The notes under the pieces: generated by a model
The model's input: the letters and a program-made list of their open reading frames with translations, nothing else
What the model was told of the DNA's origin: nothing
Database searches by the model: none
Assembly: GCA_022826195.1 (NCBI GenBank)
Contig: JAJDVI010000066.1
Coordinates: 97,577-161,576 of the forward strand
DNA: 64,000 nt
Direction: 5' to 3'
Source: Acidobacteriota bacterium
GTDB taxonomy: Bacteria; Acidobacteriota; Vicinamibacteria; Marinacidobacterales; Marinacidobacteraceae
Program-made: the position numbers and the translations under genes
Shown: positions 9,993 to 20,296 of the stretch, in pieces
How the letters are laid out: each line of letters begins with the position of its first letter
How positions within the stretch are numbered: position 1 is the first letter of the stretch

Positions 9993-10862
9993 CTAGCGCC
10001 TTTTCTTGACGGTGGTGGTAAACGCGTTTTCCCCGAACTGGAGCCGGAGCGGCTCCCGGGTCTCGATGTTGTAGCGGTCGCCCGGCATCAGGAAGTAGAA
10101 GGTCCCTCCGTTCGGCAGCTCCCGCGTGTTGTCGTAGATCGCGACGTAGCCCTGGCCGATCACTTCGAAACCGTTCCCGCGGACCACGATCGCGGTGTCC
10201 TCGTCGATCCCGATGCCCAGCAACTCGGGCCTGGCCGCGACGATCTCCAGGAGGTCGAAATGCCGGTTCCGCACCAGCAGGTGCTGGTCGATCGCCGTTC
10301 CCCGGAAGAACGCGAAACCCTCCTCGTGGTCGCCCATCATGATGGTGTTCCCGCTGGTGTCGCCCCGCGCCAGGTACTCGCCCTGGATGGTCGCCCCCGC
10401 CGAGGACCCGCCGATGACGCCGCCCCGGGCGAGCAGCGCGTGCAGTTCGCGCTCGGTGCGGGTGTCGGCGTAGGCGTCCACGAGCCGCCACTGCCGGCCA
10501 CCCGGAAACCACACCCCGCGGGCCTTCGTGATCGGCGCCGCGAACTCCTCGCTCTCGGCCTCTTCCCGGTCCCAGGTGTGGAGGACGGTGATGTTCTTCA
10601 CCCCGAGGTTGCGGAAACGCCGGGCGCCGGCGTACCACGCGTCGTAGTCATCCTCGCCGCCGGCGGTGGGAATGATCACGATGGGGGCTTCCGGTCCCCC
10701 GGCGAGGCTGATGAAGCGCTCGAGGATCGCGTCGTCGCGGAGCGCCCCGCCGACGATGACCAGCGAGCCTTTCTCGGGGCCCTGCTGGGCGAACGCCGCG
10801 GCGGGAAGCAGGAGCGCGAGCGCGAGGGCGGGCGGAATCGACTTCGAGATCGGGGAACGCAT
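9993..10862 (-). CDS. Cyanophycinase-like peptidase S51
   Basis: 'KGSLVIVGGALRDDAILERFISLAGG', 'IVIIPTAGG', 'GVIGGSSAGATIQGEYLARGD' (S51 Ser nucleophile motif); signal peptide. Confidence 0.85.
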   Translation of the reverse strand: MRSPISKSIPPALALALLLPAAAFAQQGPEKGSLVIVGGALRDDAILERFISLAGGPEAPIVIIPTAGGEDDYDAWYAGARRFRNLGVKNITVLHTWDREEAESEEFAAPITKARGVWFPGGRQWRLVDAYADTRTERELHALLARGGVIGGSSAGATIQGEYLARGDTSGNTIMMGDHEEGFAFFRGTAIDQHLLVRNRHFDLLEIVAARPELLGIGIDEDTAIVVRGNGFEVIGQGYVAIYDNTRELPNGGTFYFLMPGDRYNIETREPLRLQFGENAFTTTVKKRR

Positions 10863-10956
10863 GCCGTGATCCTCCTTGCGGATCGCTGGAATGGACCATT
10901 ATCCGGCCTCGCGGCGCTGACGGTGGGAGCGGTCGGGTTCCCTACACTCCCGCGGC

Positions 10957-12876
10957 ATGCGAAACGTGGTGGTCGGGACGGCCGGCCACATCGACCACGG
11001 GAAGAGTTCGCTGGTGCTGGCGCTGACCGGCACCGACCCGGACCGGCTGAAGGAAGAGAAGGCCCGCGGCATCACCGTGGACCTCGGCTTCGCGCACCTC
11101 GAGCACGAGGGCGTGAACTACGGCTTCGTGGACGTTCCCGGCCACGAGCGGTTCGTGCGCAACATGCTGGCCGGCGCCTCGGGTTTCGACGTGGTGCTGC
11201 TGGTGGTGGCCGCGGACGAGTCGGTGATGCCCCAGACCCGCGAACACATCGAGATCTGCCGCCTGCTCGGCGTCCGGTCGGCCGTGGTGGCGCTGACCCG
11301 GATCGACCTGGTGGAGGATCCGGAGTTCATCGAGATCGCCGCCCTCGAGGTGCGCGAGCTGCTTGCCGGCTCGGCGATGTCGGATGCGCCCCTGGTTCCG
11401 GTTTCGTCGAAGACCGGGGCGGGGCTCGACGAACTTCGCGGCGCGCTGGCGGCGGCGGCCGGCGCCGCCGGGGCCCGCGACGCCTCGGGCCCCTTCCGGC
11501 TGCCGGTGGACCGCGCCTTCACCATGCGCGGTTTCGGCTCGGTGGTCACCGGGACGCTGGTGTCGGGCAGCGTCGCGGCCGGAAGCGAGGTCGAAGTCCT
11601 TCCCGAGGCCGTGCGCGCCCGGGTCCGGGGGCTCCAGGTCCACGGAACCTCCGTCGAGTCGGCGCACGCCGGGCAGCGGGCCGCCCTGAACCTGGCGGCG
11701 GGCGGACGCCTCCAGGTCGATCGCGGGTCCGTGGTCGCCTCGCCCGGAGAGCTCGGGGCGACCCGGATGCTCGATGCCCGGCTCGAGGTGCTCGCGTGGG
11801 CGTCGGGGCCGGTCCAGGACGAGGACCGCGTCCACCTGCACGTGGGGACCGCCACCTCCCTCGCCCGGGTGCGGCTCCTCGGGGGCGCCCGGGTGTTGGC
11901 TCCCGGAGACTCCGGACTGGTGCAGCTGCGCCTCGAGACGCCGCTGGCCGCCGTCCGGGGGGATCGCTTCATCATCCGAAGGTATTCGCCGGTGATCACC
12001 ATCGGCGGCGGCCGGATCCTGGACGCGTTGCCGCCGAAGCGCTCTCCGAGGAGCCGGCCAGCGCACGACCGGGTGGCGGCGCTCGACCGGGCGACCGACG
12101 CCCAGGCCGCCGCCGCCTTCATCGGGGACGCCGGCATCCGCGGCCTCGGCGAGCGGATGCTGCGCCGCCGGCTGGGGATCCGGGCGCCGGATGCGGAACG
12201 GCTGGTTGCCGAGCTCGCCGGGCGCGGAGCAATCGAGGCGCTCGGCGAGGGCGCGCGCTCCGGCGGGAGCGGGCGGGTCTTCCTGTCGGCGGCGAACGTT
12301 CGAGCCCTCAGGGACCGCGTGCTCGCCCGGCTTGCCGCCTGGGAGTCGGACCACCGGCTGCGCGCGGGAATGCCGCTCGAGCAGCTCCGGGAACAGACCG
12401 GCGTTCCCGGCGTGGTGGCGGACGGAGCGCTCCGGGGTCTCGCCGAGGAGGGCGCGGTGGAGCTCACCCGGCACACGGTGGGAACGGCGGGTCGGCGGAT
12501 CGAGCTGACGGACGCGGAGCGGCGCGCCTCCGACGGCTTCGCGCGCCTGCTGGCCGAGGGGGGATTCACGCCCCCGACCCTCGGTGAGGCGGCGGAACGG
12601 CTCGGGGCCTCCAGGGATCTCGTGGACGACCTGCGGCGCCTGCTCCTGAGCGGGGGCAGGGTGGTGGACGTGAGTCCGGACCTCTACTTCGACGCCGGGC
12701 GGATCGCCGAACTGCGGCGCGCGGTGGCCGAGCGGGCCGCCGTCAACCCGCGCATCGACGTCGCCTGGTTCAAGGAGCGCTTCGGCCTCAGCCGCAAGCA
12801 CGCGATTCCGCTGCTCGAATGGCTGGACCGGGAGCGGGTCACGGTTCGGGTGGGGAATCTCAGAAAGATCCTATGA
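10957..12876 (+). CDS. selB: Selenocysteine-specific translation elongation factor
   Basis: '[42 protein letters not shown]', '[15 protein letters not shown]', and winged-helix C-terminus '[29 protein letters not shown]'. Confidence 0.92.
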   Translation: MRNVVVGTAGHIDHGKSSLVLALTGTDPDRLKEEKARGITVDLGFAHLEHEGVNYGFVDVPGHERFVRNMLAGASGFDVVLLVVAADESVMPQTREHIEICRLLGVRSAVVALTRIDLVEDPEFIEIAALEVRELLAGSAMSDAPLVPVSSKTGAGLDELRGALAAAAGAAGARDASGPFRLPVDRAFTMRGFGSVVTGTLVSGSVAAGSEVEVLPEAVRARVRGLQVHGTSVESAHAGQRAALNLAAGGRLQVDRGSVVASPGELGATRMLDARLEVLAWASGPVQDEDRVHLHVGTATSLARVRLLGGARVLAPGDSGLVQLRLETPLAAVRGDRFIIRRYSPVITIGGGRILDALPPKRSPRSRPAHDRVAALDRATDAQAAAAFIGDAGIRGLGERMLRRRLGIRAPDAERLVAELAGRGAIEALGEGARSGGSGRVFLSAANVRALRDRVLARLAAWESDHRLRAGMPLEQLREQTGVPGVVADGALRGLAEEGAVELTRHTVGTAGRRIELTDAERRASDGFARLLAEGGFTPPTLGEAAERLGASRDLVDDLRRLLLSGGRVVDVSPDLYFDAGRIAELRRAVAERAAVNPRIDVAWFKERFGLSRKHAIPLLEWLDRERVTVRVGNLRKIL

Positions 12877-14279
12877 TCGCGGCCATGTCCCGAAAGCCCC
12901 TTTTGCGCCGGGTAACGGCCCTCCTCGTCCCTGCGGTGCTGCTCGCCTGCGGGTCGCCTCCGGCGGATTCCCCCGCGCATTCCGGGCGGGCGGACGGACC
13001 GCTCGCCGGTCAGATCCACGAACTGGCCCAGGACGCCCTCCGCGAACATCCGGCCCCCGGGATCTCGATCGGCGTGCAGCGCGACGGCGAGGTGGTATTC
13101 GCGGGCGGTTTCGGCTACGCGGACCTCGAGAACGAGGTTCCCGCGACTGCGGACACCGTGTACCGCATCGGGTCCGTCACCAAGCAGTTCACGGCCGCCG
13201 CCGCCATGCTGCTGGTCCAGGAAGGCGAGCTGAATCTGGAGGCCGATCTGCGCAAGTACCTGCCGGACTACGACACCCAGGGTTTCGCGGTGCCGGTCGA
13301 GCGGCTGCTGAACCACACCTCGGGGATCAAGGGCTACACGGAGATGCCGGAGTTCTGGGAGCAGGCGCGCCTCGACCTCGGCCACGAGGCGATGCTGGAG
13401 CTGTTCTCCGAGCCGCCCTTCGAGTTCGAGCCCGGCGACCGCTACCAGTACAACAACTCCGGCTACTACCTGCTCGGAGTCCTCATCGAACGCCTCTCGG
13501 GGATGAGCTACACCGAGTTCCTCGAGGCGCGCTTCTTCGAGCCCCTGGGCCTGGAGCGGACCCACTACCTCAGGAACGGACCCCTCGTTCCGGGCCGCGC
13601 CGAAGGGTACGAAGTCGGCGAGGACGGCGGTTTCGTGAACGACGAGCCGCTGAGCATGGAACTGCCCTACGCGGCCGGGTCGTTGGGCGCGAGCGTCCTG
13701 GATCTCCTCGCCTGGCAGCGGGCGCTGGCATCGGGACAGGCGGTGAGCCCTGCCGGCTACGAGCGCATGACGGCGCGCGGCAGCCTGGTGAACGAGGACC
13801 CGGTCCACTACGGCTACGGCCTCGGCATCTCGGAGGAGCACGGTCTCGCCAAGATTTCCCACGGTGGGGGAATCAACGGGTTTCGCGCCGAACTCGCACT
13901 CTATCCCGAGGAGGACCTTGGCATCGCGGTCCTCATCAACTCCGGCTCCGGGCGGCCCGGGCTGCTCGAGAACCGGATCGCCCGGGCGGTTCTGGGCATG
14001 GAGCAGCCCGAGGTCGTGGAGGTCGCGGTGCCCGAGCCGGAACTGCGCCGGTGCGCGGGGACCTACAACCCCGGCCGCGGGCCGGTCACCCTGCGCTTCG
14101 AGGACGGCGCGCTGTTCGGGTTCGGGGAGCGGCTCGTGCCGGTGGGCGGCGGGGTCTTCCATCCGGACGGCGACCCCTTCACCCGGATCGTCTGCGAGCC
14201 CGGGTCGGAGGACGCCGCACCCGCGCTGACCCTCACGTCCGGCGGGGTGACCACCCGCTACCCCCGGGTTTCCGGCTGA
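12873..14279 (+). CDS. Serine hydrolase, beta-lactamase/class C-like family (lipoprotein)
   Basis: Lipobox 'LLACGSP'; SxxK 'IGSVTKQFTA'; YxN 'YNNSGYYLLG'; ATGA overlap with selB. Confidence 0.82.
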   Translation: MIAAMSRKPLLRRVTALLVPAVLLACGSPPADSPAHSGRADGPLAGQIHELAQDALREHPAPGISIGVQRDGEVVFAGGFGYADLENEVPATADTVYRIGSVTKQFTAAAAMLLVQEGELNLEADLRKYLPDYDTQGFAVPVERLLNHTSGIKGYTEMPEFWEQARLDLGHEAMLELFSEPPFEFEPGDRYQYNNSGYYLLGVLIERLSGMSYTEFLEARFFEPLGLERTHYLRNGPLVPGRAEGYEVGEDGGFVNDEPLSMELPYAAGSLGASVLDLLAWQRALASGQAVSPAGYERMTARGSLVNEDPVHYGYGLGISEEHGLAKISHGGGINGFRAELALYPEEDLGIAVLINSGSGRPGLLENRIARAVLGMEQPEVVEVAVPEPELRRCAGTYNPGRGPVTLRFEDGALFGFGERLVPVGGGVFHPDGDPFTRIVCEPGSEDAAPALTLTSGGVTTRYPRVSG

Positions 14280-14320
14280 ACCGGGTGCGCCGGCCCTTCC
14301 GGACTTAGACTCCCCGGCCC

Positions 14321-14770
14321 ATGCCGAGCGTAGAAGCCGGGACGACGATCGCGGCGTCTCCCGAACGCGTCTTCGAGATCGCGACCGATCTCGCGAGCCT
14401 GCCGGAAACGATGTCCGGCATCGACTCGGTCGAGGTCCTGAGCGATGGTTCCTTCGGGAACGGGACGCGCTGGCGCGAGACGCGCACGCTCTACGGCAAG
14501 CAGGCGACCGAGGAGATGTGGGTCACCGGTTTCGACCCACCGCGCTCGTACGTGGTCGAGGCCGAATCGCACGGGGCGCACTACCGGACCGAGATCACCT
14601 TCGTTCCGGAGGGAGACCGCACCCGGGTCACCTTCGTGTTCGGAGCCCGGCCGCTGAGCCTGTTCGCCCGGCTGTTCTCGGTTTTCAGCGGGCTGATGCT
14701 GAAGAGCGTGAGGAAGGCACTCGAGCAGGACCTTGAAGATCTGAAGCGAACGGCGGAGTCGGCCGGCTGA
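14321..14770 (+). CDS. SRPBCC family protein
   Basis: 'EAGTTIAASPERVFEIATDLASLPETMSGIDSVEVLS' and 'GTRWRETR' START-like pattern. Confidence 0.7.
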   Translation: MPSVEAGTTIAASPERVFEIATDLASLPETMSGIDSVEVLSDGSFGNGTRWRETRTLYGKQATEEMWVTGFDPPRSYVVEAESHGAHYRTEITFVPEGDRTRVTFVFGARPLSLFARLFSVFSGLMLKSVRKALEQDLEDLKRTAESAG

Positions 14771-14813
14771 GCTGGTTGCCCAAGCCCGCGGTCATGGCAG
14801 CGCATCCGCGCCC

Positions 14814-15401
14814 GTGAACTCCGCCCGCTCGACCCCGTCGGCTCCGGCGGCCGCCCGGGACTGGCCCCCCGGCCTCCCGCTCGAGACCGAGCGGCTCATC
14901 GTCCGGCCGTTCCGGGAATCGGACTTCGCCGACGTCCACGAGTACGCGAGCGATCCCGAAGTGACCCGGCACCTCCGCTGGGGGCCGAGCGCGGCGCCGG
15001 AGACCCTCGCCTTCCTCCGGCAGGCCATCGCCGGGGTCCGGACGGCCGGCGCCTCGCAGTTCCATCTCGGGGTTGTCGAGCGGAAGAGCGCCCGGGTGCG
15101 CGGCGGCCTCAGCCTGCTGGAGCGGGCGCCCGGCCTCGTGGAGATCGGCTACTGCTTCGCCCGTCCGGTATGGGGGCTCGGGTACGCCACCGAGGCGGTT
15201 CGCAGCGCCGCCCGGTTCGCCGGGGTCCGTTTCCCGGGGGCCGACCTGTTCGGTCTGGTGACACCCGGCAACCCCGCCTCGGAGCGGGTGCTCCTGCGCG
15301 CCGGGTTCACGCCGGCCCTGGACGCTTCCCCCTACGCCGCCTGGATGACCGGGGTGTGTTCCACGGCCCGCGTCTTCCGCCAGCGCTGCCGGCCGGCTTG
15401 A
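14814..15401 (+). CDS. GNAT family N-acetyltransferase (RimJ/RimL type)
   Basis: 'LETERLIVRPFRESDFADVHEYASDPEVTRHL...GYCFARPVWGLGYATEAVR...NPASERVLLRAGF'. Confidence 0.85.
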   Translation: MNSARSTPSAPAAARDWPPGLPLETERLIVRPFRESDFADVHEYASDPEVTRHLRWGPSAAPETLAFLRQAIAGVRTAGASQFHLGVVERKSARVRGGLSLLERAPGLVEIGYCFARPVWGLGYATEAVRSAARFAGVRFPGADLFGLVTPGNPASERVLLRAGFTPALDASPYAAWMTGVCSTARVFRQRCRPA

Positions 15402-16141
15402 AACGCGGAGCGACTCTCCGCCGGCCGGCCGCCCCCCGGACTCCGTCCCGCCGCGGAGCCCCGCGCTACCCGGCCCGGGTTCCGGCGCGCCGGCGGCGCG
15501 TTCCGGCGGACACGCCCGGCGACCGGCTTCTGGAAAACGGGGCGCGGTCCCTGTCGAGCGCCGACCTGCTCGGTCTCGTGCTCGGGCCGGGCGGCGACGG
15601 CCTCGCGCGCCGCCTCCTCGACGACCTCGGCGGCGTGGCGCCGCTCAGCCAGGCCCCGCTGGGCCAGCTGGCGCACCGCTCCGGGCTTTCCCGGGCGCGG
15701 CTCGTCCGGCTCGCCGCCGCCCTCGAGCTGGGGCGCCGCGCCGGCTATCCCGCTGATGACCACGTTCCCTGTTTCCGCGGTCCGGGCGAGGTGGCGCGTT
15801 ACCTCATCGCCCGCTTCGGGAACCGCGACGTGGAGGAGTTCGGCATCGTGATGCTCGACAGCCGCGGCTGCCTGCGCCGGGCCGAGATCATCTCGCGCGG
15901 CTCGCTGACCGGCGCGCCGGTCCATCCCCGCGACCTGTTCCGGCTCGCGGCGGCCTACCAGGCCGTGTCGCTGATCCTCTTCCACAATCACCCGTCGGGA
16001 GATCCCGAGCCCTCGGCGGCGGACCGGCAACTGACCCGCCGCCTTCAGGAGGCGGGAGCCATCATGGGGATCCCGGTGCTCGATCACCTGGTGATCGGCG
16101 CCGGGAAATGGCACAGCTTCAGCGAAGCCGGCGAACTGTGA
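15398..16141 (+). CDS. radC: RadC/JAB domain DNA repair protein
   Basis: 'GDRLLENGARSLSSADLLGLVLG' HhH-like N-terminus; JAMM motif 'LILFHNHPSGDPEPSAAD'. TTG start overlapping the previous stop. Confidence 0.85.
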   Translation: MKRGATLRRPAAPRTPSRRGAPRYPARVPARRRRVPADTPGDRLLENGARSLSSADLLGLVLGPGGDGLARRLLDDLGGVAPLSQAPLGQLAHRSGLSRARLVRLAAALELGRRAGYPADDHVPCFRGPGEVARYLIARFGNRDVEEFGIVMLDSRGCLRRAEIISRGSLTGAPVHPRDLFRLAAAYQAVSLILFHNHPSGDPEPSAADRQLTRRLQEAGAIMGIPVLDHLVIGAGKWHSFSEAGEL

Positions 16142-16148
16142 ACCGCGC

Positions 16149-16625
16149 TCAGGCTCGTTCCTCGCAGTGGCCGCACACCCCGTAGAGCTGGTGGCGATGC
16201 CACACCAGCCGGTAGCCGTGCTCCGCCGCGATCTCCTCCTGCCGCCGCTCCACCTGCTCCGAGAGGAACTCGTCGATCCGGCCGCAGCGGACGCAGATGA
16301 GGTGGTCGTGGTGACCGCGGGACAGGGCCGGCTCGAAGCGGGTCAGCCCGTCCTTCAGGTCGATCGAGGAGGCGATGCGGGCCTCGCAGAAGAGCCGGAG
16401 CGCCCGATACACGGTGGTGCGGCCGATCGAGGCGTCCGCTTCCCGCACGTCGCTGTGCAGATCGTCGGCCGAGACGTGTCCGCCCATGCCGAGGAAACGG
16501 TCCAGGATGAGCTCCCGCTGGCGGGACTTCTTGAGTCCGCGTTCCCGGGTGAACTCCTCGAGGCGGTGGAACGCCTCTTCGCGCATCGAGGCGGCGCTCG
16601 GCGGAGTCGGGACGAACGTGCTCAT
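16149..16625 (-). CDS. Fur family transcriptional regulator
   Basis: 'LKKSRQRELILDRFL...HVSADDLHSDVREADASIGRTTVYRALRLFCEARI' and 'HHDHLICVRCGRIDEF' with CxxC pairs. Confidence 0.9.
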   Translation of the reverse strand: MSTFVPTPPSAASMREEAFHRLEEFTRERGLKKSRQRELILDRFLGMGGHVSADDLHSDVREADASIGRTTVYRALRLFCEARIASSIDLKDGLTRFEPALSRGHHDHLICVRCGRIDEFLSEQVERRQEEIAAEHGYRLVWHRHQLYGVCGHCEERA

Positions 16626-16769
16626 GAGCGGAGGCGACCGCGGGCGCGACGGTCATTTCGGTCCGGCAGCCGGGCGAACCGCACCGCCAAGAGTACCCGC
16701 TCGACAGTCGCGGGATGCCGAGACTTCAGCCGGGACCGCTCGCCGCGCTTCTAGAATCCGCCGCGCCCC

Positions 16770-17951
16770 TTGCGCGTCCTCTACCTCGATCTGTCCGCCG
16801 GTGTCTCGGGGGACATGCTGCTCGGCGCGCTCGTGGACGTGGGAGTGCCGCCCGAGGTTCTTGCGGAGACCGTGGCCGCGCTGCGCTCGCCGGTGTCGGT
16901 TTCGTTCGAAGAGGACGCGCGCGGCGGACTCCGCGGGATCAAGGCCCACGTCGAGGCGCCGGACGACCGCGGCCACCGCTACCTGCGCGATTTCCTCGCC
17001 GTGCTGGACCGGAGCGGGCTCGACGGCGAGGTCCGGGAGCGGGCGGCGTTGCTGCTGCGGCGGATCTTCGAAGCGGAGGGGCAGATCCACGGGATGACCG
17101 CCGAGTCCGTGCACCTGCACGAACTGGGCTCCCTCGACACGCTGGTGGACATCGTGGGCGCCGTCGCCGGCGTCGCCCACCTCGCTCCGGATCGGGTCGT
17201 CGCGTCGGCCGTCAATCTCGGCAGCGGCTCGGTCGAGGCCGAACACGGCACCCTGGAGATCCCCGCGCCGGCCACCGGCCTGCTGCTCCGCGGCGTTCCC
17301 ACCTTCTCCGACGGGTCCGGCTTCGAGCGCACCACGCCGACGGGCGCGGTCCTGACCGGGCTCGCCGGCTCCTTCGGCGGCTGGCCCGCGATGACCCCGG
17401 AACGCATCGGTTACGGCCTCGGCTCCGCGGATCCCCGGGAGGGACGGCCGAACGCGCTGCGGGCGGTGCTCGGGGCGGCCCCCGACCGCCTCGGCAGGAC
17501 AGTGAGCGTCATCGAGGCGACGCTCGACGACCTGCAGCCCGAGATCGCGCCGCACCTGCTCGAGTGCCTGCTGGCGGCGGGCGCGCGGGACGCCTTCTTC
17601 ACCCCGGTGCAGATGAAGAAGGGCCGGCCCGGGCTTCTGCTGACCGCGCTGGTGGACCCTTCCCACCGGGACGCGGTGGTGTCGGCGCTGTTTGCCGAGA
17701 GCACCACGCTCGGCGTCCGGATCACCGAGGCCGAGCGGGAAACGCTGGAGCGCCGGGTGGTCTCGGTGGAGACCCGCTGGGGGCCGGTGGGGCTCAAGCT
17801 GGGGATGCGCGACGGGACGGTGGTGAACCGCGCCCCCGAGTTCGAGGACTGCCGCCGCGTCGCGGAGGAATCGGGCGTTCCCCTGAAGGAGGTCTACCGG
17901 CAGGCGCTCGTGGCGCCGCTTCCCGACTCGGCCGGCCGCGATTCCCGATGA
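16770..17951 (+). CDS. larC: Nickel-pincer cofactor biosynthesis protein LarC
   Basis: 'YLDLSAGVSGDMLLGALVDVG', 'HLHELGSLDTLVDIVGAVAG', 'TPTGAVLTGLAGSFG', 'TPVQMKKGRPG'. Confidence 0.88.
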   Translation: MRVLYLDLSAGVSGDMLLGALVDVGVPPEVLAETVAALRSPVSVSFEEDARGGLRGIKAHVEAPDDRGHRYLRDFLAVLDRSGLDGEVRERAALLLRRIFEAEGQIHGMTAESVHLHELGSLDTLVDIVGAVAGVAHLAPDRVVASAVNLGSGSVEAEHGTLEIPAPATGLLLRGVPTFSDGSGFERTTPTGAVLTGLAGSFGGWPAMTPERIGYGLGSADPREGRPNALRAVLGAAPDRLGRTVSVIEATLDDLQPEIAPHLLECLLAAGARDAFFTPVQMKKGRPGLLLTALVDPSHRDAVVSALFAESTTLGVRITEAERETLERRVVSVETRWGPVGLKLGMRDGTVVNRAPEFEDCRRVAEESGVPLKEVYRQALVAPLPDSAGRDSR

Positions 17952-18805
17952 CCGACTCGCACGCCCACCTCGACCAGCCGGCCTTCGGTCCCGATCGGCG
18001 GGCGGTGCTGGCGCGGGCCGCGCGCGCCGGTGTTTCCACGGTCGTCTCCATCGGCATGCTCGACGGCGAAGCCTCCTGGGAGGACACCTTCTCGCTGGTG
18101 GACGCGCTGCATCCGGACGGGGCGGATCACGAGGGTGGGGAAGCGCCGCAGCTCTTCACGACGCTGGGCTGTCATCCCCACGACGCCCGGCTGTTCGGGG
18201 AACTCGGGGGGGAGGAACGGCTTGCCGAACTGGCGCGCCGTCCGCGCCTCCTCGCCATCGGCGAAGTGGGGCTCGACTACCACTACGACCTGAGCCCGCG
18301 CCCCGAACAGCGGGACGTGTTCCGGCGCCAGATCCGGACCGCCCGGGAGCTCGGACTGCCGGTCGTCGTGCACCACCGCGACGCCGAGGACGACTTCCTC
18401 CGCATCGCGGACGAGGAGGACCTCGCTGCCTGCGGGGCCATCCTCCACTGCTTCACGGCGAGCGAACGGCTCGCCCGGGCCGCCTGGGAACGGGGTTTCC
18501 TGATCTCGTTCTCCGGGATCCTCACCTTCCGGAACGCGGAGGACCTGCGCCGGACCGCCGCGCTCGTGCCCCTCGACCACCTGCTCGTGGAAACCGACAG
18601 TCCCTACCTGGCGCCGGTGCCGCACCGGGGAAAACGGGCCGAGCCCGCCATGGTGGTGGAGACGGCCCGCTGCCTCGCCGGCGCGCGGGGGACGGAGCTC
18701 GAGGACATCGAGGCCGTGACCGACGCCAACTTCCGTCGCTTTTTCTTCGATTCCGGGGGCCGCCGGCCGCGGGAATCGGACACGAATCCGGCGTCCCCCG
18801 CGTGA
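17948..18805 (+). CDS. tatD: TatD family hydrolase
   Basis: 'MTDSHAHLDQP', 'IGEVGLDYHYD', 'VHHRDAEDD', 'ILHCFTAS', 'VETDSPYLAPVPHRGKRAEP'. Confidence 0.9.
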   Translation: MTDSHAHLDQPAFGPDRRAVLARAARAGVSTVVSIGMLDGEASWEDTFSLVDALHPDGADHEGGEAPQLFTTLGCHPHDARLFGELGGEERLAELARRPRLLAIGEVGLDYHYDLSPRPEQRDVFRRQIRTARELGLPVVVHHRDAEDDFLRIADEEDLAACGAILHCFTASERLARAAWERGFLISFSGILTFRNAEDLRRTAALVPLDHLLVETDSPYLAPVPHRGKRAEPAMVVETARCLAGARGTELEDIEAVTDANFRRFFFDSGGRRPRESDTNPASPA

Positions 18806-18830
18806 GATAATCGCGGGCCAAATTCAGCAC

Positions 18831-19838
18831 ATGCTGTCCGTTTCGAGTCCCGGGAGCCTGCTCTCCGAGTTGGAGGCTGAACTGGCTCCGGACCTGGCCG
18901 AGGTCGAGCGCATCCTGGCTGCGCGGGTGGAGAGCGACCTCGAGCTGGTGAAGCTGACGAGCCAGTACCTCTACCGGAGCGGCGGCAAGCGCCTCCGGCC
19001 GATGCTGCTGCTGATCGCGGCGCGCGCCGCCGACGGCGTCAAGGGCCGGGCGCATGCCAGCGCCCCTGCCTACGGGGCGATGGTCGAGATCATGCACACG
19101 GCGACGCTGGTCCACGACGACATCGTCGACGAGGCCGATACGCGGCGGGGCCAGGCTTCGCTGAACAGCCTGCTGGGAAACGACCTCACCGTCCTGATCG
19201 GCGATTTCCTCTACATCCAGTCCATGGCGCTGGCCGTGGAGCAGCGGAACCCCCAGGTCGTCGCCACCATGTGCGACCTCACCATGCGGATGATCGAGGG
19301 CATGCTCCTCGAAAAGGCGCGGGGCGGGACCATCGGCCTGACCCGCGAGGAGCACCTGCGGATCCTGCGGCTCAAGACCGCGTATCTCTTCCACGGCTGC
19401 GGGAAGATGGGCGCGATGATGGTCGGGGCGCCCCCCGAGGTCGAGAGCGCGCTCGGCGACACCTGCATGAATCTGGGCATGGCGTTTCAGGTGGCGGACG
19501 ACCTCTTCGACTTCACCGCGAGCGCCGCCATGGTGGGGAAGCCCGTGCTCAGCGACCTCAAGGAAGGGCACCTGACGCTCCCGATCCTGCATGCGCTCGA
19601 GCGCGAACCCGGGGCCGTGCCGCTCGTCGAGGAGGTTCTCGACAGCGGTGAGCTCACCCCCCGGCAGCAGGACGAGATCCTCGCGCTGGTCGAGCGCCAG
19701 GGAGGCCTCGACGAGGCGCGCCGGGTGGCGGAGAGCTTTGCCGCCGCCTCGCGGGAAGCCCTGGCGGCCGTGCCGCCTTCGTCCTACCGGGACGGGTTGG
19801 AAGCGCTCGCCGAGTTCGTGATCTGGCGCGACCGTTGA
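18831..19838 (+). CDS. Polyprenyl diphosphate synthase
   Basis: FARM 'LVHDDIVDEADTRRG' and SARM 'AFQVADDLFDFT' Asp-rich motifs; 'GGKRLRPMLLL'. Confidence 0.9.
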   Translation: MLSVSSPGSLLSELEAELAPDLAEVERILAARVESDLELVKLTSQYLYRSGGKRLRPMLLLIAARAADGVKGRAHASAPAYGAMVEIMHTATLVHDDIVDEADTRRGQASLNSLLGNDLTVLIGDFLYIQSMALAVEQRNPQVVATMCDLTMRMIEGMLLEKARGGTIGLTREEHLRILRLKTAYLFHGCGKMGAMMVGAPPEVESALGDTCMNLGMAFQVADDLFDFTASAAMVGKPVLSDLKEGHLTLPILHALEREPGAVPLVEEVLDSGELTPRQQDEILALVERQGGLDEARRVAESFAAASREALAAVPPSSYRDGLEALAEFVIWRDR

Positions 19839-20296
19839 CCGGGTCGGACCTTCCCTCCCCTCCCTACCGGCACCGCCCCGGACGGACGCCCCATCCGGAG
19901 CGGCATCCCGACGGTCACCGCTTCTTCGAGCGGCTTCCGCCGGGCCTCCTCCCGGCGGACCCCGTCCCGCTGGCCGCCCTCCCGGACGCCCGGCTGTTCC
20001 GCTACGGAGAAGAGCTGTTCCGCGCCCGCTACTGGTGGGAGGCCCACGCGGTCTGGGAGGAACTGTGGCGGGCGGCTCCCCGCGGGGAGGGCGCGGAGAC
20101 GCCCGAACGGGAGGCGCTGCGGGCCTTCATCCAGCTCGCCGCCGCGGCGCTCAGGCAGGAACTCGGGGGACACCGCGGAAGCCGGAAACTGCTGGGCGCC
20201 GCACTCTCCGGCATGGAACGGGCCAACCGCGCCGGCGCGGCCGCCCCGCTCGCGGAACGCTTCGAGCGGCTCCGGGCCGGCGCCGGGTTAGCATGA
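19835..20296 (+). CDS. DUF309 domain-containing protein
   Basis: 'ELFRARYWWEAHAVWEELWRAAP...ALRAFIQLAAA' is characteristic of DUF309; TTG start overlapping the previous stop. Confidence 0.78.
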   Translation: MTGSDLPSPPYRHRPGRTPHPERHPDGHRFFERLPPGLLPADPVPLAALPDARLFRYGEELFRARYWWEAHAVWEELWRAAPRGEGAETPEREALRAFIQLAAAALRQELGGHRGSRKLLGAALSGMERANRAGAAAPLAERFERLRAGAGLA

